9,039 bases of DNA. It comes from Gammaproteobacteria bacterium (GTDB taxonomy: Bacteria; Pseudomonadota; Gammaproteobacteria; Pseudomonadales; Azotimanducaceae). The stretch covers positions 1 to 9,039 of the forward strand of contig JAPUJX010000325.1 of the NCBI GenBank assembly GCA_027295975.1, written 5' to 3'. Under the pieces are notes generated by a model. It was not told the origin of the DNA. It was given only the letters and a program-made list of their open reading frames with translations, and made no database searches. Positions 1-7,218 of this stretch are shown here, piece by piece; the stretch's first letter is position 1; each line of letters starts with the position of its first letter. Made by a program: the position numbers and the translations under genes.

Positions 1-51
1 TATCGACACCCGACCTTCTACGAAATTCCAGACGAGGTGAAGAACATATGA
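1..51 (+). CDS. paaB: PaaB, phenylacetyl-CoA epoxidase subunit B (3' end only)
   Basis: Only the last 16 codons are present, and the frame is open to the left edge. The peptide reads YRHPTFYEIPDEVKNI and then TGA. As I remember it, the E. coli PaaB C-terminus contains YRHPTFYTIPDG, so the match is close despite the short length. PaaB is a small subunit without known catalytic residues that holds PaaA-PaaC heterodimers together in the phenylacetyl-CoA 1,2-epoxidase. Its TGA overlaps the paaC start codon (ATGA), the usual sign of translational coupling in this operon. The identity is strengthened by paaC, paaD and paaE following in canonical order. The N-terminal three quarters and any paaA lie outside the window. 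Confidence 0.9.
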   Translation, partial: YRHPTFYEIPDEVKNI

Positions 52-839
52 GTAGTCCCTCGGTTGATATGGCATTTGACGATTTTGCTCGAACCGAGCG
101 TTTTGTTCATGTGCTGCGATTGGCGGACACGAGCCTGATTCTTGGTCAGCAGCTTGGCGAGTGGGTCGGTCACGCACCGGCGCTCGAGGAAGATCTCGGC
201 GTGGCGAATATCTCCCTCGATCTCTTCGGTCAGGCACGCATGTTGTTGAGTTACGCCGGGGAGCTTGAAGGGGCAGGCCGCGACGAGGATCAGTTGGCTT
301 TCCTTCGTGATCAGAACGACTTCTGCAATCTCGCTCTCGTCGAACAACCCAATGGAGATTTTGGTGACACCATCGTTCGCCAGGTTCTGATTGATGCCTG
401 GCAATTGGAGCTTCTTGGTGGACTCGAAAATTCCACGGATCGGCGGCTGCGGGAAATCGCGGCGAAAGCACTCAAGGAAACCCGTTACCACCTGCGATAC
501 AGCGGTGGTTGGCTGGTTCGTCTGGGGGACGGCACCGAAGAGAGTCATGGCCGGGTGCAGGCGTCGCTCAACGCTCTGTGGAAGTTTACCGCCGAGTTGT
601 TTACCTCCGACGAGATCGACAGATTGGCCGAAGGTGCCGGGGTTGCGCCAAACCTGGATGCGCTCCGTGATCGTTGGTTGCGGCGCATCGACAAAATACT
701 CGACGAGGCAACCCTCGCACGCCCGACGGACGTGGCCTACCCCTGGTTCGGCAAACGCGGCGAACATTCGGAGCACCTCGGGCACATATTGAGCGAAATG
801 CAGTACCTGCAGCGTACCTATCCCGGCGCCACCTGGTAA
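48..839 (+). CDS. paaC: PaaC, phenylacetyl-CoA 1,2-epoxidase structural subunit
   Basis: This 263-residue protein is slightly longer than E. coli PaaC (about 248), the extra length being an N-terminal extension of about 15 residues. PaaC has the ferritin-like fold of PaaA but lacks a working di-iron site. It partners PaaA in the soluble cytoplasmic complex that converts phenylacetyl-CoA, O2 and NADPH to the ring 1,2-epoxide. Family blocks are clear: LGEWVGHAPALEEDL (36-50), the LFGQAR segment (59-64), LVEQPNGDFGDTI (97-109), KETRYHLRYS (143-152) and the C-terminal HLGHILSEMQYLQRTYPG (243-260), where E. coli also has AEMQYLQR. The ATG at 48 overlaps the paaB stop and has a purine-rich GAGGTGAAG about 7 bases upstream, inside paaB. 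A long open frame on the opposite strand (18-785) is a codon-bias shadow. Identity is secure; the exact start is fairly secure because of the overlap and ribosome-binding site. Confidence 0.96.
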   Translation: MSSPSVDMAFDDFARTERFVHVLRLADTSLILGQQLGEWVGHAPALEEDLGVANISLDLFGQARMLLSYAGELEGAGRDEDQLAFLRDQNDFCNLALVEQPNGDFGDTIVRQVLIDAWQLELLGGLENSTDRRLREIAAKALKETRYHLRYSGGWLVRLGDGTEESHGRVQASLNALWKFTAELFTSDEIDRLAEGAGVAPNLDALRDRWLRRIDKILDEATLARPTDVAYPWFGKRGEHSEHLGHILSEMQYLQRTYPGATW

Positions 840-841
840 CC

Positions 842-1348
842 ATGGTTGATCGGGTACATTTCCTCGACGAAGAAACGCGCGATCAGCGTGTCTGGCGGAT
901 TCTTGCCACCGTAGCAGATCCTGAAATTCCGGTGTTGAGCGTCGTGGATCTCGGCATTGTGCGCCATTTGCGCTGGTTGGCTGCCGATGGACTCGAGGTT
1001 GGCATTACCCCGACCTATTCAGGCTGTCCGGCAACGGAAGTCATTCGTGACTCGGTTCGCACCACCCTGTGCGCCAGCGGTTATCCGAACGTGCGCGTGG
1101 TTGAGGTGTTGTCGCCACCCTGGAGCAGCGCCTGGATCAGCGAGGCGGGCCGGATGAAACTCCAGGAGTATGGTATCGCGCCGCCTGGTTGCGCGGCCGA
1201 TGCCGCAGGCGGCCCCGTGTGCCCCCGGTGTGAAAAGGGCGAAGGAGAGTCTGTAGAGCTCATCAGCGAATTTGGCTCCACCCCCTGCAAAGCGCTCTAT
1301 CGATGCCTCACCTGCCTCGAACCTTTCGAATACTTCAAACCCTTCTGA
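842..1348 (+). CDS. paaD: PaaD, iron-sulfur/iron maturation factor of the phenylacetyl-CoA epoxidase
   Basis: A 168-residue protein with the two-part PaaD layout. The N-terminal two thirds is a MIP18/DUF59-type domain with DPEIPVLSVVDLGIV (26-40) and the conserved TPTYSGCPA segment (57-65, Cys62). The C-terminus is a zinc-ribbon-like module with C127-P-R-C130, C149 and C155-L-T-C158, ending in FEYFKPF. Family knowledge: PaaD is needed for an active PaaABCE complex and is thought to help build or insert iron-sulfur/iron centres; it is not a catalytic subunit. I chose the ATG at 842, two bases after the paaC stop, although the frame stays open upstream to 674, because the upstream reading lies entirely inside paaC and is rich in Arg and Pro as expected of a shadow. 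There is no good Shine-Dalgarno sequence, so translation is probably coupled to paaC. One base separates its TGA from the paaE start. Confidence 0.94.
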   Translation: MVDRVHFLDEETRDQRVWRILATVADPEIPVLSVVDLGIVRHLRWLAADGLEVGITPTYSGCPATEVIRDSVRTTLCASGYPNVRVVEVLSPPWSSAWISEAGRMKLQEYGIAPPGCAADAAGGPVCPRCEKGEGESVELISEFGSTPCKALYRCLTCLEPFEYFKPF

Positions 1349-1349
1349 C

Positions 1350-2423
1350 ATGCTCAAGTTTCACCCGTTGGCAATCAGCAGTTTGCAGCCTGCCGGAGAA
1401 CGTGCGGTGGCGTTGAGCTTCGCGGTGCCGAATGAACTGCGAGACGAATTCGTTTCCCTGCCGGGTCAACACATTGTGCTTCGCGCGGAGATCGACGAGG
1501 TTGAGGTGCGCCGCACGTATTCGTTGGTGAACCCGGGTGGTTTTCACATGCTCGAGATCGGCGTACGGGTGCACGAACAGGGTACGATGTCGCGCTACAT
1601 TGCCAAAACCCTGCAAGTGGGCGACAAGGTGGATGTGTTGCCTCCGAATGGCAGTTTTCATACCCGGTTGCAAGCCGAGGCAGTACATCGGTACGTGGCG
1701 TTTGCGTCCGGCTGCGGAATCACGCCCGTTTTATCACTTGTCAAGAGTGTGCTTGCACAAGAACCCGGATCCCATTTCATCGTGTTCTACGGGAACCAGA
1801 CGGCGGCCCGCGCAATGTTTCTCGAGGAACTGCTGGACCTCAAGAACAGCTACCTGGATAGACTGGCAATACACTTCGTGATGAGCCGTGAGCCCCAGGA
1901 CGCCGAGTTGTTCAACGGTCGCATCGATGCCCCCAAGGTGGGTTCTTTTGCAGACAAGTTGTTTTCGCCGGAGGAAACCTACGCCTTTTTTCTCTGCGGC
2001 CCGGGAACGATGATGGAAGAGGTGAGTTCCAAACTGATCGATCTGGGCGTGGAAGGCGATCGGATCCATGTAGAACATTTCACTGTCGATACCGTTGCCA
2101 GTAGCGATCGTCCTCGAAAAACCGCCCGTGTGGCGGCCGGTAGCACGGAGGTAACGGTGATCATGGATGGGCGCCACAGAACTTTTACGATGGCGCAGGG
2201 AGATGAAACGCTGCTGGATGCCGCGACCGGAGCGGGCATCGACCTGCCATACTCCTGTTGCGCCGGGGTGTGCTCCACCTGCCGCACCAAGGTAATTACC
2301 GGAGAGGTTGCTATGGAGGAAAACTATGCACTCGAGACCTGGGAACTGACGGAAGGTTACGTTCTCGCCTGCCAGTCACGACCGGTTACCGGCAAGCTGG
2401 TAATCGACTATGACGACGTCTAA
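1350..2423 (+). CDS. paaE: PaaE, NADPH-dependent reductase of the phenylacetyl-CoA epoxidase
   Basis: This 357-residue protein matches the usual PaaE length (E. coli about 356). It carries electrons from NADPH through FAD and a [2Fe-2S] cluster to the PaaA di-iron centre. Domain order is visible: an FAD-binding beta-barrel with the RTYSLV motif (55-60), an NAD(P)-binding domain with ASGCGITPVLS (119-129) and CGPGTMM (216-222), then a plant-type ferredoxin domain with cluster ligands C303, C308, C311 and C341 (SCCAGVCSTC spacing). The ATG at 1350 follows the paaD stop by one base. An in-frame upstream start at 1272 would only add a low-complexity stretch read from inside paaD, so I rejected it. 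No strong ribosome-binding site is visible, which fits coupling to paaD. Nothing in the protein looks truncated or degenerate. The alternative, another ferredoxin-NADP reductase-type oxygenase reductase, is excluded by the neighbours. Confidence 0.96.
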   Translation: MLKFHPLAISSLQPAGERAVALSFAVPNELRDEFVSLPGQHIVLRAEIDEVEVRRTYSLVNPGGFHMLEIGVRVHEQGTMSRYIAKTLQVGDKVDVLPPNGSFHTRLQAEAVHRYVAFASGCGITPVLSLVKSVLAQEPGSHFIVFYGNQTAARAMFLEELLDLKNSYLDRLAIHFVMSREPQDAELFNGRIDAPKVGSFADKLFSPEETYAFFLCGPGTMMEEVSSKLIDLGVEGDRIHVEHFTVDTVASSDRPRKTARVAAGSTEVTVIMDGRHRTFTMAQGDETLLDAATGAGIDLPYSCCAGVCSTCRTKVITGEVAMEENYALETWELTEGYVLACQSRPVTGKLVIDYDDV

Positions 2424-2428
2424 GAGTG

Positions 2429-2468
2429 TAGAAGAATCTAGAAGAGTCTGGAAAAGACTGAGGAGTAA
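2429..2468 (+). repeat. Degenerate 10-base purine-rich repeat ending in a ribosome-binding site
   Basis: The gap between paaE and the next gene reads as four successive 10-base units: TAGAAGAATC, TAGAAGAGTC, TGGAAAAGAC and TGAGGAGTAA. The last unit contains the GAGGAG Shine-Dalgarno sequence, about 7 bases before the ATG at 2472. A 5-base-pair hairpin (AGTCT 2445-2449 with AGACT 2455-2459, loop GGAAA) sits just before that site. The units are similar but not identical, so this may be a decayed tandem duplication or simply a purine-rich leader. Confidence 0.45.
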
Positions 2469-2471
2469 TAC

Positions 2472-3344
2472 ATGTCCGCTAAGTCCGTCAGTTTCGTAGG
2501 ATTGGGAGTAATGGGTTATCCCATGGCCGGTCATCTGGCTGAAGCTGGCTACCCGGTGCGGGTGTTCAATCGCACGTCGAGCAGGGCCGTGTCATGGCTC
2601 GACGGTAAAGCGGGTGATTCGGCAGCAACGCCCCGTGCAGCCGCCGAAGGTTCCGAGATCGTGTTCATGTGTGTTGGCAACGACGCGGATGTGCGCTCCG
2701 TCGTGTACGGTGACGATGGCATCCTGGCGGGTCTGGCGCACGGTGCCGTTCTCGTCGACCATACCTCGGTCAGTGCCGTTCTTGCCGAAGAGTTGGCTGC
2801 GGCCGCCGTCGAACAAGGTTGCGCTTTTCTCGATGCACCGGTTTCCGGTGGCCAGGCTGGCGCGGAAACAGGTCAGCTAACGATCATGGTAGGGGGCGAG
2901 GAGGAAGTTTTCGAGCGCGTGAAACCGATGATGGAATGTTACGCCAAATCGGTGCAGCTAATGGGCCCTGTGGGGTCCGGTCAGCTCACGAAGATGGTCA
3001 ATCAGATATGTATCGCCGGCGTTCTGCAAGGCCTCGCTGAGGCTTTGCACTTCGCGGAACGGGCGGGGCTCGATGTGGGTGCGGTGGTAGACGTGATATC
3101 GAAAGGTGCTGCGCAATCGTGGCAGATGGAGAATCGATCGGAGGCAATGGTGAGAGGCGAATTCGAATTCGGATTTGCCGTGAATTGGATGCGCAAAGAT
3201 CTGGACAATACCTTGCGTACGGCTCGGTCTCTCGATGCCCGACTACCGCTGACAGCCCTGGTGGATCAGTTTTATGCGGACGTGCAGAGTTACGGAGGCG
3301 GCCGGTGGGACACATCGAGCCTTATCGAGCGCTTACGTAGATAG
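2472..3344 (+). CDS. Beta-hydroxyacid dehydrogenase (3-hydroxyisobutyrate dehydrogenase / GlxR-like family)
   Basis: A 290-residue NAD(P)-dependent oxidoreductase of normal family length. An N-terminal Rossmann domain carries GLGVMG (10-15); the second strand ends in N33-R34-T35, where a basic residue instead of an acidic one usually indicates NADPH preference. The substrate-binding signature DAPVSGG is at 121-127. The catalytic lysine should be K174 in GQLTKMVNQ (170-178), and the C-terminal helical domain has the conserved K242-D243 in WMRKDLDN. Relatives oxidise 3-hydroxyisobutyrate or reduce tartronate semialdehyde, succinic semialdehyde or similar short hydroxyacid/semialdehyde pairs; the sequence does not settle the substrate, so I give no gene symbol. 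The ATG has a good GAGGAG ribosome-binding site. It lies 48 bases after paaE on the same strand with no strong terminator between, so co-transcription with paa is likely but unproven. Confidence 0.9.
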   Translation: MSAKSVSFVGLGVMGYPMAGHLAEAGYPVRVFNRTSSRAVSWLDGKAGDSAATPRAAAEGSEIVFMCVGNDADVRSVVYGDDGILAGLAHGAVLVDHTSVSAVLAEELAAAAVEQGCAFLDAPVSGGQAGAETGQLTIMVGGEEEVFERVKPMMECYAKSVQLMGPVGSGQLTKMVNQICIAGVLQGLAEALHFAERAGLDVGAVVDVISKGAAQSWQMENRSEAMVRGEFEFGFAVNWMRKDLDNTLRTARSLDARLPLTALVDQFYADVQSYGGGRWDTSSLIERLRR

Positions 3345-3371
3345 GATTCGCCCTTTCGAACGGATCATGGG

Positions 3372-3416
3372 CGGGGCCTCGGGGTCAGCGGCCGCCCCGG
3401 GTTCAGCGGTTCCCGG
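3372..3416. terminator. GC-rich hairpins in the convergent gap (possible bidirectional terminator)
   Basis: Two competing hairpins are visible between the convergent dehydrogenase and trxB genes: CGGGGC (3372-3377) with GCCCCG (3394-3399), and CCGGG (3397-3401) with CCCGG (3412-3416). No clear T-tract follows on either strand, so neither is a textbook Rho-independent terminator. Position in the shared 3' gap is the main argument. Confidence 0.3.
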
Positions 3417-3430
3417 AAAGGGGTCAGCGA
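3381..3430 (+). repeat. Three near-identical 11-base direct repeats, consensus GGGGTCAGCGG
   Basis: Copies are GGGGTCAGCGG (3381-3391), GGGTTCAGCGG (3399-3409) and GGGGTCAGCGA (3420-3430), starting 18 and 21 bases apart. They fill the 92-base gap between the dehydrogenase stop and the trxB stop, and no gene is present there. Each copy differs from the consensus by at most one base. Function is unknown. Confidence 0.6.
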
Positions 3431-3436
3431 GATGTG

Positions 3437-4438
<1,002 letters not shown>

Positions 4439-4450
4439 CTATACGGGCTC

Positions 4451-4481
4451 GTGCAGGATGGTCTGCACATACCGATATCGG
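4451..4481. repeat. Inverted repeat GTGCAG-N6-CTGCAC and adjacent 10-base palindrome
   Basis: GTGCAG (4451-4456) and CTGCAC (4463-4468) pair perfectly around GATGGT. Three bases later comes the full palindrome CCGATATCGG (4472-4481). Both lie near the middle of the divergent gap, where an operator could act on either gene. A weaker dyad follows: CGTTCC (4496-4501) with GGGACG (4507-4512), including one G-T pair. No known regulator motif is recognised. Confidence 0.5.
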
Positions 4482-4600
4482 AAACGGTGACACGACGTTC
4501 CCCGGAGGGACGGTTGAGGTAATATTGGGGTCTGGTATCCAACCGGGGCTCGTCGAAGGACAAGGCATCGGTGGGATATTTGATTAACAGGGGCACACTA

Positions 4601-4987
4601 ATGCGAAAGGTTATCTCGTTGTCGATTGTTGTCTTGAGTACTCTGCTCATTGATATCCTGCCTGGTTATGCCGGTGAATCTGCCGTCAGCACCATGGCCG
4701 GTATCATGATCGGTCTGAAACATTATCCCGGCGATGCGGACAAGAAGGCGCTCACGGCCATTCTGGAAAGTGGCGATAGCAGCGATGCAGAGAAAAGCAT
4801 CGCAATGGCAATTTCCAATATTAAACACAAGGTGACCGCCGCGGATAAGGAGACGTTGGGCGTCATAGCCGTCGACGAGCACACGGCGGAAAAACTCCGG
4901 GAACTGGCAGCCATTGTCGCCGCGACGAATCATATGCCAAGTGCCGCGGATATCGAGAAACTGCAGGAGATCGCCGGGAACCGCTGA
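4601..4987 (+). CDS. Small secreted protein with a 35-residue internal repeat, function unknown
   Basis: This 128-residue protein starts with a signal peptide: MRK, a hydrophobic stretch to about residue 20, then PGYA|GES, with likely cleavage after A24. There is no lipobox cysteine and no other membrane segment. The mature part is helix-prone and made of a repeat with an exact 35-residue period: H41, H76 and H111 are each followed by a P/V two residues on, A-D at 46-47, 81-82 and 116-117, Leu at 51, 86 and 121, and Ile at 54, 89 and 124. The third copy is cut short by the C-terminus. I do not recognise a named family. The ATG at 4601 has AGGGG about 8 bases upstream and is preferred over an in-frame GTG at 4571, which would spoil the signal peptide. 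Location is probably periplasmic or extracellular. It diverges from trxB and converges on the FHA-like gene, 26 bases away. Confidence 0.8.
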   Translation: MRKVISLSIVVLSTLLIDILPGYAGESAVSTMAGIMIGLKHYPGDADKKALTAILESGDSSDAEKSIAMAISNIKHKVTAADKETLGVIAVDEHTAEKLRELAAIVAATNHMPSAADIEKLQEIAGNR

Positions 4988-5013
4988 CGTGGTGGATGTT
5001 GTCGGGGGGTATC

Positions 5014-5658
5014 TCAGGTAGCTATCGTGATCAGGATTACCGCAACCGTCGCGGTGAATATCACTCCCAACATCACTCGACCGGAAGGCAGGAGGCCAAG
5101 CAGCATACGCCGGTAGTGGTTGAACGGTGTCGGGCTTGAATCTTCCGGAGCTATGCGATCCTGCTGCTCGAAGCCCGCTTCTTGAACAGGCCCCAGTTCC
5201 GTCGAAAGCCCGGTGGTTTCTCCGGTTTTCTGGATACCGCTGAAGAATGGAAATTGTCGGTAATCCGCGTCGACAATGTTTTCGACTTCTGGTTCTTCGG
5301 CTGGTGTGAGGGTGACTGAAATACCTGAAGAGGCGGATTTTCGCATGCTGGTGCTTATATGAAACAGGTTGTTGGGCAACTCGATTTGCGTTCCGGACTC
5401 CAGCCTGATTCGATTGACCCTTTCCCCGGTTTTATCCCTGATGTCGTAAGAATTACCGGCCGTCGCAACCCACAGGTTATCCTCGTTGTCGATGGTAAAC
5501 TCGATCCAGCAGCCTTGTGGTGACGGGCGGAAACTAATTTCTCCGGATTCATCCTCCCCGAGACATGAACCTGACCGGATGCGCAGGGTGAGATCACCGT
5601 CGCCCCATAAGACGTACCAATCCGGCTGTTCACTTTGACTCGAAGCGGAGAGCGCCAT
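5014..5658 (-). CDS. C-tail membrane-anchored protein with an FHA-like beta domain, function unknown
   Basis: The 214 residues form three parts. Residues about 12-118 are rich in short beta strands, with L33-G34, the IEFTIDNEDNLWV segment (52-64) and LESGTQIELPNNLFHIS (86-102); this order resembles forkhead-associated (FHA) or FHA-like beta-sandwich domains. The usual phosphothreonine-binding GR and SxxH residues are not evident, so phosphopeptide binding is doubtful. Residues 119-180 are an acidic, probably disordered linker. Residues 195-213 form a single hydrophobic helix after basic HYRR (181-184), ending at the C-terminus, so the beta domain should face the cytoplasm in a tail-anchored topology. 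The ATG at 5658 has only a weak ribosome-binding site. It lies 55 bases downstream of the NhaC-type gene on the same strand, so it may be the last gene of that operon. The fold call is inference from pattern only. Confidence 0.72.
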   Translation of the reverse strand: MALSASSQSEQPDWYVLWGDGDLTLRIRSGSCLGEDESGEISFRPSPQGCWIEFTIDNEDNLWVATAGNSYDIRDKTGERVNRIRLESGTQIELPNNLFHISTSMRKSASSGISVTLTPAEEPEVENIVDADYRQFPFFSGIQKTGETTGLSTELGPVQEAGFEQQDRIAPEDSSPTPFNHYRRMLLGLLPSGRVMLGVIFTATVAVILITIAT

Positions 5659-5713
5659 CAGGACAACATCGACCGACTTGGATGGGAGCCGGCGATGGTA
5701 ACATTTTTCCGGG

Positions 5714-7210
5714 TCACACCTGAAAAAAGGCGATCACCAGGTACAAACACGCCGCTATTCCCGCGGCGGAGGTTGCCAGCGGGAGTTGGGTCGTGACGTG
5801 TTCCATGAGATCCGAACCGCATGCCAGAGATGAAAGAATGGTGGTATCGGATATGGGCGAACATTGATCTCCGAAAACGGCGCCTCCCAGAATGGCGCCG
5901 AATGTGAGGGTGAAGAAACCCGGATCCGGGGACAGCGCGTACGCCAACGGAAGTGCTATCGGGAAGATCACGGCGTAAGTCCCCCATGACGAGCCGATGG
6001 AGAAGGAGATCACCATGCAGATGAGCATCATCAGAGACGGCAGGATGTATGGCACGACGCTCAGGGTTGCGGCGGTCGAATCGATGATGAATACCGAAGT
6101 ATTCAGCGAAGTCGACACCGTCCCGAGGGTAACGGCAAGTCCCAGAATGATGGCACCAACCGTCACCCCCTTGATTCCCGTGAGCAGTGCATCGAAGGCA
6201 TCGGTGATCGACATCCCACGCAGGACCGATAACACCATGCTGACCACCAGGGCCAGAGCGAAAGCCTCGAAAACCATGGGCGACCCACCCAGCAGCCAGG
6301 GAATGATGCAGAAGCCCAGTAGTGTTGCTATCGGCCCGATGAAGTCGATCAGCGCGGGTTTGTATCCGGGTGCTAAATTTGCTTCGGTGAGTTCGCTGGA
6401 AGCCATCGGGATTGCCCCCGGCCGATCCAGTTCACCCGTTGTAGCGACTCGGCTCACCGCGGCGCGCATTGGTTTACCGAGGAACGGCAGCTTGTCGAAT
6501 GCAAACAGCAGGGTCATGAGAACGGCTATCCAGGCGTAAAAGTTGTAGGGGATGGCTTTCAGAAACCATCCGATGGCCGACGCCTCATCGGGGACGATCG
6601 CGGCAAGAGCGTCGATTGTGATCAGTCCTGCCACATATGTTGGCCAGACATTAAACGGGATGATCGTCGCGATGGGCGACGCCGTCGAATCGACGACATA
6701 GGCGAGTTCTTCGTGTGCCACTTTCTCCCGGTCGGAAACTGGACGAACGGTGGTTCCCGTCAGAACCGTGCTGATCGTACCCCCTTGATGAAAGATCAGG
6801 CCCATGATCCAGGCGAAAAATTTTGCGCTCACACGGGAGCGAACGAATCGAACCGATACGTACTCGGCAAAGTAGCGGGCGCCGCCGTTTCGATTCCACA
6901 GGCCAAGCAGTCCCCCCAGCGCCCAGAGGTAAACCAGAAGAATCTGCGCGTAATTTTCCGTGCCGAGGCTCGGGATGAGGTAGGCCTGAACGATGTTGAG
7001 TTGGCCGCTGACGAGTCCCCCGGCGAAGATCCCGATGAACAGAGCGAGGATTACGTTGCGGGTTAGAAAACAAACCAGCAACGTGAGACCGGCCGGGAGC
7101 AGAGACCACCATCCGTAACTTTCACCGCCCCCGGGTGAGAGCACCCAGATGGCGTAACCGAGCAACACACAGCCGATCCCGACGAGCGAATTCTGCAGAC
7201 GCCTGTCCAT
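5714..7210 (-). CDS. NhaC-family Na+/H+ antiporter-like membrane transporter
   Basis: From the ATG at 7210 the protein has 498 residues, with about eleven to thirteen hydrophobic segments, typical of the NhaC/ion transporter superfamily that exchanges Na+ (or another cation or small organic ion) for H+ at the inner membrane. Signature stretches are GLIFHQGGTISTVLTG, then VDSTASPIATIIPFNVWPTY in the first half, and SFSIGSSWGTYAVIFPIALP with GAVFGDQCSPISDTTILSS in the second half; the paired arrangement reflects the internal repeat of the family. The conserved Asp, Ser and Thr of these segments are intact. An in-frame TTG at 7237 would add nine residues and overlap the upstream gene by 19 bases. 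I prefer ATG at 7210, 8 bases after that gene's stop, though neither has a strong ribosome-binding site. The actual ion cannot be read from sequence; NhaC relatives also include malate-lactate antiporters. Confidence 0.9.
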   Translation of the reverse strand: MDRRLQNSLVGIGCVLLGYAIWVLSPGGGESYGWWSLLPAGLTLLVCFLTRNVILALFIGIFAGGLVSGQLNIVQAYLIPSLGTENYAQILLVYLWALGGLLGLWNRNGGARYFAEYVSVRFVRSRVSAKFFAWIMGLIFHQGGTISTVLTGTTVRPVSDREKVAHEELAYVVDSTASPIATIIPFNVWPTYVAGLITIDALAAIVPDEASAIGWFLKAIPYNFYAWIAVLMTLLFAFDKLPFLGKPMRAAVSRVATTGELDRPGAIPMASSELTEANLAPGYKPALIDFIGPIATLLGFCIIPWLLGGSPMVFEAFALALVVSMVLSVLRGMSITDAFDALLTGIKGVTVGAIILGLAVTLGTVSTSLNTSVFIIDSTAATLSVVPYILPSLMMLICMVISFSIGSSWGTYAVIFPIALPLAYALSPDPGFFTLTFGAILGGAVFGDQCSPISDTTILSSLACGSDLMEHVTTQLPLATSAAGIAACLYLVIAFFQV

Positions 7211-7218
7211 CTGGAATA

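Noticed and set aside
18..785. A 255-codon open frame on the - strand opposite paaC
   Set aside because: It lies wholly antisense to a well-conserved paaC, shows no recognisable motif, and is explained by the codon bias of the real gene.
3403..3416. The 14-mer TCAGCGGTTCCCGG recurs in reverse complement at 4974-4987
   Set aside because: One 14-base inverted match in a 9 kb GC-rich window is within chance expectation, and the second copy lies at the coding end of the small secreted protein gene.
5997..6539. A 180-codon open frame on the + strand inside the NhaC-type gene
   Set aside because: Antisense shadow of strongly hydrophobic family-conserved sequence; its composition (many Met, Arg, Ser, Pro) is typical of a shadow.
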